Of a stretch of 64,000 nucleotides of DNA, positions 39,373 to 52,764 are shown piece after piece (the stretch's first letter is position 1; every line of letters begins with the position of its first letter). The DNA is from Lucifuga dentata (taxonomy: Eukaryota > Chordata > Actinopteri > Ophidiiformes > Bythitidae): assembly GCA_014773175.1 (NCBI GenBank), contig VXCM01001253.1:86750-150749 (forward strand). Direction: 5' to 3'. The translations under genes and the position numbers were made by a program. The notes under the pieces were generated by a model. It ran no database searches and had not been told where the DNA came from. It saw only the letters and a list, made by a program, of their open reading frames with translations.

Positions 39373-41348
39373 ATCACAGCAAACGCAATGTTTGCAAACG
39401 CAATTGTTTCTTTTGAGGGGCATCGATCTACTCAGGTTTAGAGGCAACCAATCAAACATCATGATCTCCAAGCTTACTCTGCCACTACAGTAACAAAAAA
39501 AATCACAGTGCCCTGACACCAAGATTACTGGGTGACCTCTAACAGGGGCATGTACACAAATCTGAGAATGTGAGTTTCTGAGTGTCTCAGTGTGCATGTT
39601 TGTGGAGGACAGTTGTAAGATAAAGGATTTCCCATGTGATCTAAAGGTGTTAAGTGGAAAGAACAGTGGTCACAAACAGCAACATATTGATTTTCTGGTC
39701 TAGCAGTGACAGAGAGCCTTTTACCTAACAGCTCCTCCTCTTCCTACTGGCTGCTGCTTTACTGCTTTATTTCCGAAGTCCTCCTCACTCTGTTTAATAA
39801 CCTGTATTAAGGCTTCATTAGGTTCCCTTTAATTGACTTTTATGTGATAATTGGTGAACTTCACATTTTTCTTCTTATTGAGGTGAATCCATATTTAGTG
39901 TATTTTGGTTCTGGCTACTCGGAACCTTCCAGAATCAGTCCAGGAAGGACTTAACTTATTAAATGTGGGTTTTTATATCTATGTATTGGTTGATTATAAT
40001 TTATTAAATTGCAAAGTGATTTTTCTTGAGGAAATCCCTAGATTTGACTGTCGGAAATGAAATTAAAATGCTTTACAGGTACAGGATGGCAAATGGCCCT
40101 GTGAATAACAGTAGACTTTATGATTTCTAGAAAATATGGAAGGTATTAGCACATCAAACGCACATTAACAAGCAATCAGTCCAGTAAAGTCATAATGACA
40201 GATTTATTTACGTAACTGATTTATTCGTTGTGTACAAATGTCTAATACAAATGTTTCTCGGTTGCTCATCGCAGGCATAAAGACAACAGATTAATTAGAC
40301 AGCCTGAATGCAATAAACTATGACATGTACCTGTCAAACCTCTTGACTTATTCAAATGATTTCGTGTAATTAAAAAAATTAAACATCTTTTTTCTCAGCA
40401 CAGCGACAGTAGACAGCAGATACTCAACTTAAGTCTCAAACTCAGCACTCTGTTTCTGGCTTGCTAAACTGCTTGTCATCTACAGATGTTAAGTAGCAGA
40501 GGAGAACAGCTTGACATCTGTAATAGCGTGTGTTGTCTTAGCACTAAAAGAAGATACAAAACAATACAATCCAAAGGCAAACATTTTTCAGACACTACAA
40601 TTCTACAAAGTTTTCTTTGACCATTCCATTAAAACACTCATTTAAGTGTCCAACTGACAGAGAGATGTTAGCTTCTCAAACAGCTTCACCTGGTAGGTCT
40701 ACCTATCATATAAAACAAAACAGAAAACAGCTTACATCACTGCTCTGATTTATGATTCACTTTATCCTGTTTTATGTGTGAAGATGCATGCTCAGTGCCA
40801 TTCCAGTTCATGGATGGTTGACATGAACAGATGTTAGGGATGTTAGGGTAGCCTACTACCGTTTGTGTATCACGTGAGAGGCTGAGAATCGAGCAATTTT
40901 TGCTGAGTTGAAAATCTACTCACATGCAACATCTGATGCCTCATTTGAGTTTATATAATCATGTGGATGTGAGAGATTCTTTCTTTCTGTCTTTCTTTTT
41001 TATCTGATCCTGTCAGGTGGACAGCCTTGTATGTTCTTCTCTAAATCATAAAATATTACCCACTTAAAGTGGCTTTTTTTATTTTGTTTTATGGGAATAG
41101 AAAATTGTGGTGAGGTGCAGTCAGCCCACGAGCTAGAATGATTTTTTTTTTTTTTTTTTTTTTTTCCAGATAGCTTGTTCCTGTTTTTCCCCTATAAAGC
41201 AGCATAGCTTTCACATCACTAAATTTGAACATGGTGTAATGTGGCATGGCACCTTTCTGCAATGTCATTGTCATCAGTTGCATCAGCTGTCTGGCAATAT
41301 AGAGTTTAAAGGGTTTAGGTGGAAGGATAAGGTAGTTTTCTAACAACA

Positions 41349-41383
41349 GTTAATGCCACATAAAGCCTTTATGTGGCATTAAC
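41349..41383. repeat. Perfect palindrome, 17-bp arms with 1-nt centre
   Basis: GTTAATGCCACATAAAG, one C, then the exact reverse complement. Not associated with a recognised element. It lies about 1.15 kb upstream of the proposed acceptor of the start-codon exon. Confidence 0.8.
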
Positions 41384-42514
41384 ATCTTTATCACACCTAA
41401 ACGGTTTTGTCTCCCAAAGCCAGAGCGAGATAAGCACTGCCCATTCATCTGTAATAATGTGGAGACAAGAACCTACTGAACTGAGCTGAGAGGGAAAGGC
41501 TAACTCTGACAATGTGGATGGCTGAAAGACATATGGGGCAAGCAGCTTTGCATGTTTACTCCTCAGAATGATATGTGAGGATGCCTTATTTATTTTGTTC
41601 TCTGTGGGTTGAAGTTAATTATAAGACAAACCAAGACAAGTACAAAAGAGTGTAATTACCTCAAAATGAAAACATGAATCTGCACCTCATTGTACTTGAT
41701 CAATGCAGAAGTCTGCTTTTGGACCCTTCTTTTATTTATTTATTTATTTGCAACCATAGCTGAATATTCGTAGATTCAGGTAATCTTGCCTTTGGCCATT
41801 TTTGAATGTAATTACAGATGTGCTGCATTCAAGCTCTTACTACTTGGAGACATATTGGAGGTCATGAGCAACTTCTGAATTGGCAACTTGTAATTCCAAT
41901 ATTTTTGATAGCATGTGAAGGGCAAATAAAAGTTGTCCAGGATGCATTCATAATTCATAATTCCCTAACATAACAGTCTATCTTTAGCCCTGTTTATAGT
42001 TAGCCCTCCAATGTCCCCTGGGTGTTCTGATCACAAGTAAGCAACTCTAAATACAGGTTAGATTTTACCTAAAAAGCACAGTGCACTGCTTTAGCCACTT
42101 TTGCAGATGGTCTGTGGCAACAGATGTGATGGTTGCATATTGAGCGAGTAAGTGAAATGGGATCACATGTGGTCACTCAAATTGCATTCAAGACACATTC
42201 TGATGCCTGGTGTGAAACGCACTCTAGACACAATCTAGGTATGTCTAATTAACAAAAGTAATTTGACTGGATAAGGCCTTTCAGACATCTGCGTATGTTA
42301 CTAAAAGCCTAAAGCAACATGGATTCAAGACATGCTAGAAGTGTAGGCGTCATCCATTGTTTCTCATCATTATTGTTTATTATTTGAACAGAAACTTCAT
42401 CTTAATTGCAGTCAGCTCTTGGCCCAGAAGTTTACCGACTGTATCCTTTCATGTCAAAGAGCATACCTATTCACATACACTGACTCAAATCTGCAATTTG
42501 TCTGTGTTTTCCAG

Positions 42515-42736
42515 GTGTAATTGCTTCCCAGTTGCCGTTCTGGACCTATCAGTAGCTCCAAAGAAGAAGATGGATGACACCACAGTGTCTATCGAATGAT
42601 ACCTATCCCACCACCTCATCATGTTACCCTAAGAAAGCACTAATAACCTGCCCCCTTTTACAAATCCTCTTTTTGCCTTTGTCTCCCATCACCCAATTTA
42701 TGATCCCTCTCTTCACCCAACTGAAGTCCCGGTGAT
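42515..42736 (+). other. nlgn2: Probable 5'UTR part of the start-codon exon
   Basis: The best acceptor upstream of the neuroligin start is TGTCTGTGTTTTCCAG ending at 42514, which would give 222 nt of 5' untranslated sequence before the ATG at 42737. Three short upstream ORFs lie in it: 42570-42599 (9 codons plus stop), ATG-TTA-CCC-TAA near 42620, and 42700-42735, whose TGA ends one base before the main ATG. Choice of acceptor is inference; no transcript was available. Confidence 0.5.
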
Positions 42737-43253
42737 ATGACTAAAAGAGCCTTTATTTTGGACATGTTGTTTTTTCCTCTGAATGCTGCCAGCCACCAAG
42801 GCTGTGGTGGAAAACGACGCTATACATCTCAGCATATAGCAAATCACTGTCTGGTGTGGCTCTTGGGACTAGTCCTACACCTGACCTTCTCCTCATGTCA
42901 ACGGGTTGATCTAAAATACCCCATAGTAGCTACGGCCTATGGAAAGTTACGTGGCATCAGGAAGGAGCTCAACAATGAGATCTTGGGCCCTGTGGAACAG
43001 TTCTTGGGTGTGCCATATGCCACCGCACCAATTGGTGAGCGCCGTTTCCAGCCTCCAGAAGCTCCAGGCTCCTGGCAAGAGATTCGCAATGCCACCCATT
43101 TTGCACCCGTGTGTCCCCAGAATGTGCATGGGGTGTTGCCTGAGATCATGCTACCAGTGTGGTTCACAGACAACCTGGATGCTGCAGCGACCTACGTTCA
43201 GAACCAGAGCGAAGACTGCCTTTACCTCAATATTTATGTGCCCACTGAAGATG
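42737..43253 (+). CDS. nlgn2: Neuroligin-2-like, first coding exon (partial gene)
   Basis: Encodes the N-terminal 172 residues plus one base of a neuroligin, a postsynaptic membrane adhesion protein that binds presynaptic neurexins; neuroligin-2 acts mainly at inhibitory synapses. Residues 1-37 are a polar lead, about 38-52 form the hydrophobic core of a signal peptide ([13 protein letters not shown]), and the mature protein probably begins near Q55. The cholinesterase-like domain starts around residue 63 with [11 protein letters not shown] and continues through [17 protein letters not shown] and [13 protein letters not shown]. Two N-glycosylation sequons are visible, N118-A-T and N156-Q-S. 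C126 and C161 match a conserved neuroligin disulfide. The stretch [18 protein letters not shown] fits neuroligin-2 much better than neuroligin-1 or -3, judged from memory of the families. The start is the first in-frame ATG after a stop; a second Met at residue 10 is an alternative. The exon ends in phase 1 at a strong GTGAGT donor. Teleosts often keep two co-orthologs (nlgn2a, nlgn2b), and I cannot say which this is. Confidence 0.93.
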
Positions 43254-46200
43254 GTGAGTCTACAGCAGCATACTAATTTTTTAAAAACTCTTCCTTACAT
43301 TTAGACTGGGTCAGGAAAAGGTCTGCATAAATAAAAGCCTCGGGCTGTTTTAGTGAATGAAGTGTAAGTAGGCCTAATCAAACCTTCCTCTTTGAATCAA
43401 AAGAGAAGCAGATTACTGAATGACACTATTGTTCAGAGTTTGAGAACAGTTTATAATATTGTACATTTTCGAATACTTGTAGTTCTTTCTTTAATTTAAT
43501 ATCCAAATTTCTTATTTTGTGTCACTGTTCCAGTAGTGCCTTGGAGTTATTATGATCGTTTAGTCAGGATTATCTTCAGAAGGGGAGCTCTTAACATGAG
43601 CCAACACAAACCCCGGAGATTACCAAAGAACAGCAGACAGTCTCAGTTACTCAGAAAATCCTTTGACTAAGTACTGAGTCAAAGGATGCTCACAGTTTGC
43701 AGTCTTTCTCCAGCAACTTCTACATGATCACATTTAATTAGGTTACGAGACCTTTTAAACATTTTATCAAACTCTTAAAAGCCTCACAGTGCATGTTCTA
43801 CTAATTGCTAACTATTTGCTCACTATCTAGCCACTTCGCTACACACCATGTTTAAACCTGAGTAACACTAATTTGTTTAGACCATGCATGAGCATTATGT
43901 TCGTATTATGTTAGCTAATTGTGTTAGCTAACATTAATACATTTTGCATGAGCGATGTAGAACGAGTCAGATCTCGTCTGAGGAAGGATAGAAAGTGATC
44001 CGGTGATCCAACAAATCAAGCTACTAAACCTTTAATTAAAGGTAAATCAAGAAGAAAGTAAAAGCAAATTTCAGTTTTTTATTTAGTTAACTCATAGACA
44101 ATAATATTATCTCTCAGATGATTTTCACAAAATAGGTGTTGTTAGCTGTGCTTTTAGAATATGTACTATCCATTTCTACATGTTATTATGCATTTTGGTG
44201 GAATGAATGTGCCAATTTCACGTTCACTGTGCACTTTATTTTGGGGTGAGGGTAGGCATTCTTTAAAATAAAATTGGCTTAAAAGCAGGTAATAAAAAAT
44301 AGAGCATAGACAATAACTTGTTTACACTGGAGGCCTCTCTTGAGAAGAAATTAGCCTATCAAAGAAAACATAAGAAACATCCACCCTTTCATGGATTATC
44401 TTGATATAATTATTTCATTAATGATCCTGTAAAGAAAGCATTTGAAAAAGCAGATGGGCAGGTAAGAAAACTTACAAGTCCAGGTCTGCCTTTTGGGGGA
44501 AAGCATGTGCTCCTGATGATAGCAAGCAACTCTAATAATAAAACATTGAAAACTCCATGATTAATGGGCATTAATGGAGAGTTGCCATGCATGTCAGTCA
44601 ACACACGTTTGTGATTTACTGCTGCCCACTAACGTTTTGTCAGTCTAGACTTACCTACCATCTTCACATCAAGGTGAAATGTTGTTATATTTTAACAGTT
44701 GAGGTGAAATTATAATCTCATAGAACACCACTGTTGCAGATTATCTGCTTTTCTGATGAATGCTCCATGGCTCAGCAAAAATATAGAAATAATGCCACTG
44801 CCAGTGAAAAAGTAGATTTAAAAAAAAAAAAAAGTGAACTCCAGAATATTTATCAGAGATGTCATATCAACAAATACACCAAAAGCAAACAACAATATAA
44901 ATAAAATATTTTATGAATGGAACAGATAAACCTCAAACCTCAGAAATGATTTTTTCTGCTATTCCTTAGTTTGTAAAATCTGAACAAATAATTTGTATCA
45001 CCCAAATTACATGGTGATTCACACAATCATAATATCTATTCAGCCCATATTGTTTATGTATTTCCATGTATGTTAGGTTTCTTACAAAATTAGGCACTGT
45101 ATCTTTTGACACAGGATGACAAGCAGTGACTACTTAGAATGCTGCAGAAAATCTCATGCTAAATTGCTAATCGGAAACGCCTTAGATTTAATAGCACTTT
45201 TTGTGAAGTGATGCAAACTGACTTTAAATTAGAATAATGTATCAGGGTATAAATGTATGCTTAGTAATGCCTTTTCTTTTGAAAGGCTTCTCTAGGCCAG
45301 AGGAGAAGGCAGATGTGACTGCAGTGTATTGGAAGAATGAGGCTGTAGTATGCTTTACACTAAATTCATCACATACTTACCCAGAGGATGATGTAGAACC
45401 TCCTATGTTATTCCTAGGGGGTAAGGTGTGCAAATGAGTAAAACCGATTTTACATGTAGCCTGTCTTCTTGTCAGAATCCGTCACTTATTGTCAGGGGTC
45501 ACTGCTTGCACAAGACTGATGCCATCCCCAAGGACATGCTCTGCCATATGTGTGAGACAGAAAATGAGACTGAAGGAGAGTAAAGTGCCGTGGAAATCAA
45601 ACACACTCACTACATTTTCCATGTGTGTAACACATCATATCACTTACATTGTGTTAGATTGGGGATTGTATCAGATTTACCTGTTTTAAATGCATGTATC
45701 TTTCCTGTAACAGCTTTGTTTGGAAGGCCTCTACAGGGCATGCATATATATGATCACTGTCAACCCTATAGTTTCAAATTCAAAGCATTAGGAATACCAC
45801 AGAAAAGCCAAATCACATAACTGTTTTTCATACTCAAGCTCAAAAACAACACATTCCCATGTTGATGCTCACGCTGGTCATTTCCTCAAGCATCTTGAAA
45901 GATTTGCACCTGAGAGCACAAGACACTCAATTAGAAGTATTGGGTCTCGCTCCTCTCTTAAAATTGTCAGTCCTCAGTGTCAACATTGTTTTTTTTTTCC
46001 AAGTGTTCTCTTCCTGCAACAGGAAGAGAACACAGGGAGTTGCATTCCCACTTACAGCTGCTGTGAGTATTTAGGGAAAAATTAATTGGCATCACAGATT
46101 AAAATTTATATTGGGCCAGACATGGCTTAAAGACCTTGATTTTGACACATTTAATCTGGGATAAAACACTACACATTATTTGTCTTTTCTACCTCAAGTC

Positions 46201-46563
46201 CCCCCGTCTGCTATCTCTAGCTCAGGTCCAAAAGTACTCTGAACATGTTCTCCAGATTATTTTATGGACAAAGAAAAGTCACAGCTCTCTCTTCTCTCTG
46301 CATCTGTTCACCCCTCCTGCTCTCTTCTCCCTGAAACCCTTCCTGCCTCTTCTCCTCTCTCCTCTCATCTCTTTTCCATCTTTATGCAGATGGTGGGAGA
46401 GGGGGTCACTGTTCTGAATGCAAATTAGCTCAGTGCCCTTCCCCAACAGGCTTCTGTGTAGCCTGCTACATCCTTGACTCAAATGAAATTCAAATAACTT
46501 CTTAGAATAATGTAAATAAAACAGCTGTACTCATGGATTGAACAGTGAGTTTTACACTCTGCT

Positions 46564-46594
<31 letters not shown>

Positions 46595-46630
46595 NACTCA
46601 TGGATTGAACAGTGAGTTTTACACTCTGCT

Positions 46631-46671
<41 letters not shown>

Positions 46672-49405
46672 TTCTTTTTGCTCTTTCACTCCTTTTTCTC
46701 CTTCTTTAGTAGAGAGACTCCTTTGTGACCAGGCTGCTAGGCAGGAGCACTGTGTCACTGCATTCCTATTTCCTCAAGACACTCCCCAGCCAAGGGCCTA
46801 AGATCCTTCATTTTTATTGCTGCTAGAGCAGCCATTTACTGTGCTCTTTATTAAAAACCATATTTCAGTAGGCAGGACGATAGAAGCAAGTATGAAGCTG
46901 GAGGCTGAGGATGTAGTGGAAGAGAGATGAAGAGCAGAGGAATCAGACTGGGAGTGCTGGAAGCTGCTGCCTCAATGTGGGGGGATGGGGGGGTGGACCA
47001 AAGCTGTGTTTGACACCTTGTCAAGCAGACAGGCCACCACAACGTGACATACTGCAGCTTCATCCCATTTATTGCACTGAGGAAATGGAGAGGGATGGGA
47101 GACAGCTTGCGTTCTGGCTGCTAGCTCACTGAACTGAACAGAAATGCTGTTGACTGAGAGATAGAGCTGCATTAGGTCAAAGAGTACTGGAGCAGCCCAA
47201 GCTAAATGATCCCATGTAGCCCAATGCGTTTTAGTGATGAGTGGCCCATTACGTCATGTGACAGAGGCACACTAGCAGGCTTCAAAATTAGAACGCATGG
47301 AAAAGATGATAATTGACCCTAAAAAGTGTTTGTGTGTGTGTATGTGTGTGCATGCATGTGTGTGGTTGAGAGTTCAGCAATCAGCACAGCCATCTAAACT
47401 TCCAGTGGTCATATCAGAATTAATTTACCATCACATATCCATACCAAAGCTTCTTCTTTGATACTGTGCCCTCATTGAGCCTTCCTTTGCTGGAAGTCTG
47501 GCAGCCTTTTGCAAAGCAAAGTAGCATCTGTTTCAGCAGAGATCATCTTCATGTATATAGCTTCATGTCTTTATTAGGCATTCAAGTGAAATCAGAGTAG
47601 TCTCCATTGAGCAGTGAGGTGTGGTTTTAGAGTGGTGCTAAGTAGTGGGGAAGTGCTGACAAGGCGGGAGACTAATGTGCCTTTCTATCCATTACCGGCC
47701 TGTCTACCTGTCTGCTCTGCATTACCAGCCTAGCCTAAGACCAAATACTGTACCATCCACCACTCATGCAGGAACCGCTTCCTGGAACAGGAGCCTGCGT
47801 GGAGGCGCTGGGAGGATGTAGCAAATCCATTCAGCATCGATCCTTTTTCCATTTAGAAGTATGATAAACATTTTACATCAGGAAACCCATAGGAAGGGGA
47901 GAAAATATATCTGTCTGTAGTGTTTCATCTCAGTCCAAGTGGTAAGATGTGTAAGAAGGTTGAAGTTAAGTCACTGGACTGAAAAAATACATTTTGCCAT
48001 TCATCTGAAAGGCTTCTTCAATGCAGCAGGAACAGATCATTGAATCCCAAAAGGCAGACGCCCATCAATGTGGCGGTTCCACCAACTAAGGGATGCAGAC
48101 TTGTAGTCATCAAGTAAAAGTAAATAGGTATTAATTTTTTAATGTATTCAAGTATTCAAAATAAAAATACTCTTTGTGAAGAATGGTCCATGTGAGAATG
48201 TTAATTTATTGATTAATTAACATGCCTCTGGTACATGTTAATGCATAAATAATGAAACTCCCTAAAAATTGGTGGTACAAGTTCATCATCCGACAGTTTG
48301 GACAAAATATGGGGGGTTTTCTCTTTTAGCTCTTGACATAATCTTGACATCAAAAAAGGTATTGTGCCTTTGAGCTGAAACTGGCTGAGATACAAGATTT
48401 TTACCTGACAACAGCAATATTTGATCTCATGTTAAATTTAAAGTAATGAGTAACAACAATGATAAGATAAATGTACTTAGTTACCTCCCACCTCTGTAGC
48501 TTAATGACTTCACTGAAGATAGGGAGAGTGTGTGTGGAAGGTTGACACTGACTGAGAACAACAGAACGCAGCGGTAATTGCAGGCTGATGGAAAGCTCCA
48601 CTGACAGTTTGAAACCAAGAAAAAACAAATTAATAGGATCCTTATCAGTAAGACTTACAGAGGTTGATGCACCAGGGCGTTGGTTGGTCAATGTGATAAA
48701 TGCTTGTTATTGGCTGTGCCCTATGGAGCATTTAACCAGTGTTACCATTAAAGCTTAATGTGGGGCTCCTCTTTGACCTTGGTGAGGGGAATCCTGTCAC
48801 AAGTCTTTTCAGGCAGTATAAATATCAAAAACAGCTCTCCCTGCAAATGTGGGAGGAGAGAGGCTGAATGCTCAAGTTCAATGCAAGCATTCGTTTATGC
48901 ATGATGTGCATACTGGATGTGGACCTGAGTAAGTGAATGTGTGTTCAGGGTTGTGTTTTGACGGCGTAGAGCCTAACAAGGATGTATCATACAGAGTCTT
49001 TTGCCTGAGGACTGCAGCGCTGTCCTGAACTGAAGAATACACATTACCTTAACATTCCATTCCCTTTTTTTCTGACCAAAAAGAGCATTGGGTTGATTTT
49101 TCTCATTTGTTTTACTTTACAAAGCAGCAGTGTGTCAGGACTAACTGGGAGAAACATTGACAAGAAGTAGCCTCTGGGGTCATTTACAAGGCGATGTGAG
49201 ACTAGATCCTGGCAAAACAGATGAGTTTAGGGTGTCTTTTCAGGAGAATCCTTCCGTACATTTTGTTTTTAGCTGCATACAGTCATTGAAAAAGAAAGCA
49301 ATGATATCTTGATTGTTGTGTTTGCTATTTTTCATTTGCTGTAAATGTAATATTTTTAAATTTTGTCTTTTGTCTCTTCCTCCTCCCCCTTTTTCTTAAC
49401 CTTAG
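43254..49405 (+). other. Neuroligin intron between first coding exon and cassette
   Basis: Bounded by GTGAGT at 43254 and CTTAG ending at 49405. AT-rich, with a CT microsatellite interrupted by a duplicated assembly join near 46595. No other exon or RNA gene was recognised; short ORFs here lack family resemblance and are not bounded by good splice sites. Confidence 0.85.
46529..46661. other. Assembly join: about 66-bp direct duplicate around an N
   Basis: 46529-46594, ending in a CT microsatellite, repeats from 46596 across the N at 46595. The second copy runs on into a longer CT array, so the true array length is uncertain. Confidence 0.85.
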
Positions 49406-49459
49406 GTCCACTTACAAAAAAACAGGATGAGTCTACAATGAACAGACCAAGGGATGAAG
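49406..49459 (+). CDS. nlgn2: Neuroligin-2-like, splice site A cassette exon (54 nt)
   Basis: A 54-nt microexon that starts and ends in phase 1. Joined to the preceding exon it reads GPLTKKQDESTMNRPRDE, closely resembling the known neuroligin-2 splice site A insert beginning GPLTKK. It is preceded by a good pyrimidine tract ending TTCTTAACCTTAG. The donor, GAAG followed by GTATTT, is weaker than the donors of the two flanking exons. Skipping leaves the frame intact: exon 1 then joins exon 3 through a single Asp codon. In the family, splice site A inserts lie on a surface loop of the esterase-like domain and tune partner binding. The basic and acidic residues here (KK, RPRDE) fit an exposed loop. 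The position between the [12 protein letters not shown] and KKPVMLF exons is the expected one. Confidence 0.9.
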
Positions 49460-52400
49460 GTATTTTAATTGCATGCCTTTCTTTTTGCTGTATTTTCCAA
49501 TTTTTGGAGGATTTATGTTTGTCTGTGTATTAATAATCATGTTCAACTCATTTTTTTTTTTTTTTTTTTTTGGCACATTGCAATGTCTGTAACATACACA
49601 TATAAGAGGAAGTAATAGTAAATAAATACACCATTGACCTCTGCTTTTATTGGCATTTTGTCCACCTCTTTATAAAACTCTCTTGCTAAAATGCATAAAA
49701 GCTGCACACAAATGAGTCCTGCATTTCCCTTGTCACAAAAGCTTCTTTTTAGCATGCTCGCATCCCTGGGTAGCTAATTGACTTTCCTTTTTTGGTTTCT
49801 ATGTGGTTGATCAACCACATGCTGATGCCCCATCTGTCCTGTGTAATGTATTGCTAAATATCGATATTTAGCCTTTTATCACCTGCACTTTTGTTTTGTG
49901 TACTAAAGTCCTTTTTCCACACATAAATGAATTGATCTGCTAAATGATTCCATCCAAATGTTATTGGCCCTTCTTCAATTATGTATTCTTTAAAAAATAA
50001 TATCAAGGGGAGTTTTATCAGTTTTTGTCTTTCCTTACACATGCCCAGGCATACTATAAACTGTACTTTTCCATATCCAAATATATACACATATACTGCA
50101 TATCACACGCATTTGTACATTTGTGTCAACTCGAGCACAGTGCGTGTGCAAATCTATGCCTAAGTGCATGTACAATAATTTGTGCCCTTGTGTGTTTTTT
50201 TTTTTTTTTTTTTTTGTATTTTGGGCTCTGTGCTATTTGGGTATTGAATTCCCTCTTCCTTGCTTCTCTAATTGCTGCGGTTTAAAAAGAGACAGATGTA
50301 GCTAATCCAATTGTGTGGTTTCTTAACGGTGAAAACAGAAGGAAGGATTCATGCAGGATTGTTGAGGAGAGGAGCAGAATGATAGAATAGAGATGAGAGA
50401 AAAGGAAAATCTGAGCGGTGCCAGAGCATTGGGGAGGGCAATGAGGGGGAGAGAAGGGAAAAATAGTCATAATGAAGACAAGTGCATGATGAAATGACAT
50501 TTATAGAGCTTTGAAAGTGAGAGAGATGTAGAGAAAGACAGAATGAGATGCTGGATGAGTAGGAGACTGGAAGAGCTTGACATTTATGCCGACACCTGAT
50601 GGATCTTGACTGGATCAGTAGGGTTGGAGGGCTGAATTCCTCACTTAATTGCTTAGATTTGGATTGGGCATAGTTTTAGAAATGCTAGTGAAAAATATGA
50701 TCTGCTTTTTTGCTGAAAGTTATGAGCAGAATCACAAACAAGATAATAAAATCTGTGGGTGTGGGTTTGGGTGCAAAAATATGAAGGTGCTGAGTCAGAC
50801 TAAAACTTTTATGCTCAAATCAATCTACATTTCCAGAAGAGAATGACAGAGGGAGGACCAGAGGAATGGGAAAGTAGGAAACTGGCAGTTTCTATTGGTT
50901 GGTGAGACATTACTTTCAGAAAAGGAGCAAGTTTGGATGGGGGGTTGGGTGGGGGGTTGAATACTGAGGAGGACAGTATCAACTTAGGTACACAGAGGAG
51001 AGAGAGGAGTGAAAAATGTGCTGGGGTGGGGTTTTGAGGCAGTCAGGACAGACATTGTGCTCCTTGTTGGTCATATAGGTGTTAGAGTTTGGCTTTGTGA
51101 GAATCTTTCACCCTGTGACCTGCACACCCACTCTCCTGTCTGTTTGTACTGAGCGCCACCATTAAGGCCACGGTATGCTTCCTCCGACCCGGCATGTCTG
51201 ACTTGGTTTGAGTCGGGAGGCAACCTTGTTTATGCCTTTTCAGAATATCCACAGTGGGACGTGGGGTGAAAAGCTGCTGTCATAGAAAGGAGAGGGTGTG
51301 GGTTTGTGTGTGAGAGAGCATGCACATGTCTTCGTTTATATAATCTCAATGGGATTAATCATATAAACGGTGAAAACATTTCAGAGTTATTAACGGGAAT
51401 TCTGTTCCTTGTGCGTATTTTTGCGATTTCCACTCGCTTATAAATGAGGATATAAATGGGTACAACAGGGCAAAGTTTCACTTTCAATTCTTTCTGCAGA
51501 GCACGGACAAAATGAGTGAAAGAAAAAAGAGAGCTTGAGAGAGACATTAAAACCCTTCCCACTTTCACACCTCACCCTACAATCAGTGCGTGAAGTGGGT
51601 GTGCCTACCAGAGTGGTAGAGTCATTGAGTTACAAATTTTGTCAGACACAGATTCCCCTGATTTGGCCCATGGAAAGGAGATTTCCGCTGCCTTCAACTC
51701 CCTGATGAGCATGACGGGAGAAGCGTACTGCGGCATTCACAAGGAGAGGGCAGTCAATAGATAGTACTTGTCCATTAATGACATACACATGCACAAGCAC
51801 ACAAAAACTGACAAGAAGTGATTTTACATCCATCAAGTTCTATTTCTGTTTTATAATTTTTTTTTTTTTTTTTTTTTTTTTGCTGCCTGTGTTAAGCAGA
51901 TAGGCATGTCCAGAAGTGAAGGATTTATTTGTCCCATAAGTATTATCATCAGTCCTTGGCAAAATGGCTGTTCTCACCAATTATCAATGAAATTATCAGT
52001 GTAAGATGCATGTCTGTACTGTACGTGCTAAAACACAACTTTTAAATTTGATGCAACTGCAAGAAATATATATTTGGACAAATATTCTTTTTTAGCTTAT
52101 CTAATGAAGATCTAAAGATGAAAATGTTACAAGCGATGAGAGTTTTCGGGAAGTTTTCTTTTATTCGACTTGCAGCTTTATAGGAACACCTGCGTTAAGT
52201 AACGTTACAGAAGCTGAAAAACGAACATCTTTCCATACATCTATTTTTACACTTCTTTTTTTTTTACTGTTAACATACCCAATCCCAGCATGCACTGAAC
52301 CAAATTCATGCTCACATTTATGAGCCAATTAGAGCTTCTAGTTCACCTAACTTGCGTGTCTTTGTACTGTGGGAGGAAATCTGAGCACCTGCAGGAAAAG

Positions 52401-52764
52401 CAGAAATGCCTCAGCAAGTCAGCTGTCAAGTTCAAACCCAGAACCTCAATGTTAACTGCTGATCATACATGCCACCAATCACAGTTTAGTTTTCCTGTCT
52501 GATTTAATTTTTTTATTTTTATGGTTCTGTCAAGAATACCTTTAGTCTCAGCTTTTTTTTATAGTAAATATATTCAGTAATAATCTTGATGTACTGTAAC
52601 ACTATAATCCATATACACTGTGAGCCATCAATTCTCAGATGTAAAACGACATAGATGCATAAATCTATTTAAATGTATGCACATAAAAATAGGCAATTAA
52701 AGGTGTCCAAGCTGGGAATTGTTATATGTAGTTACAAGCTCACTACATCGTGGTAATATAATTT

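Larger units (their letters stand above)
20076..42514 (+). other. Proposed leader intron, no coding sequence supported
   Basis: If the leader exon is right, this is a 22.4-kb intron. It holds a tRNA-Leu-like/LINE-tail chimera (27546-27673), microsatellites (24391-24428, 25698-25753, 32631-32691), a LINE 3' end (33294-33560), two copies of the unclassified dispersed repeat (35455-35665, 38961-39372), an orphan ORF with a donor (36181-36282), a perfect palindrome (41349-41383) and many poly-A/T runs. Nothing recognisable was seen between these. Confidence 0.5.

Noticed and set aside
50937..50956. G-quadruplex candidate
   Set aside because: Only three G runs of three or more can be separated by loops, so a canonical four-run quadruplex is not supported.
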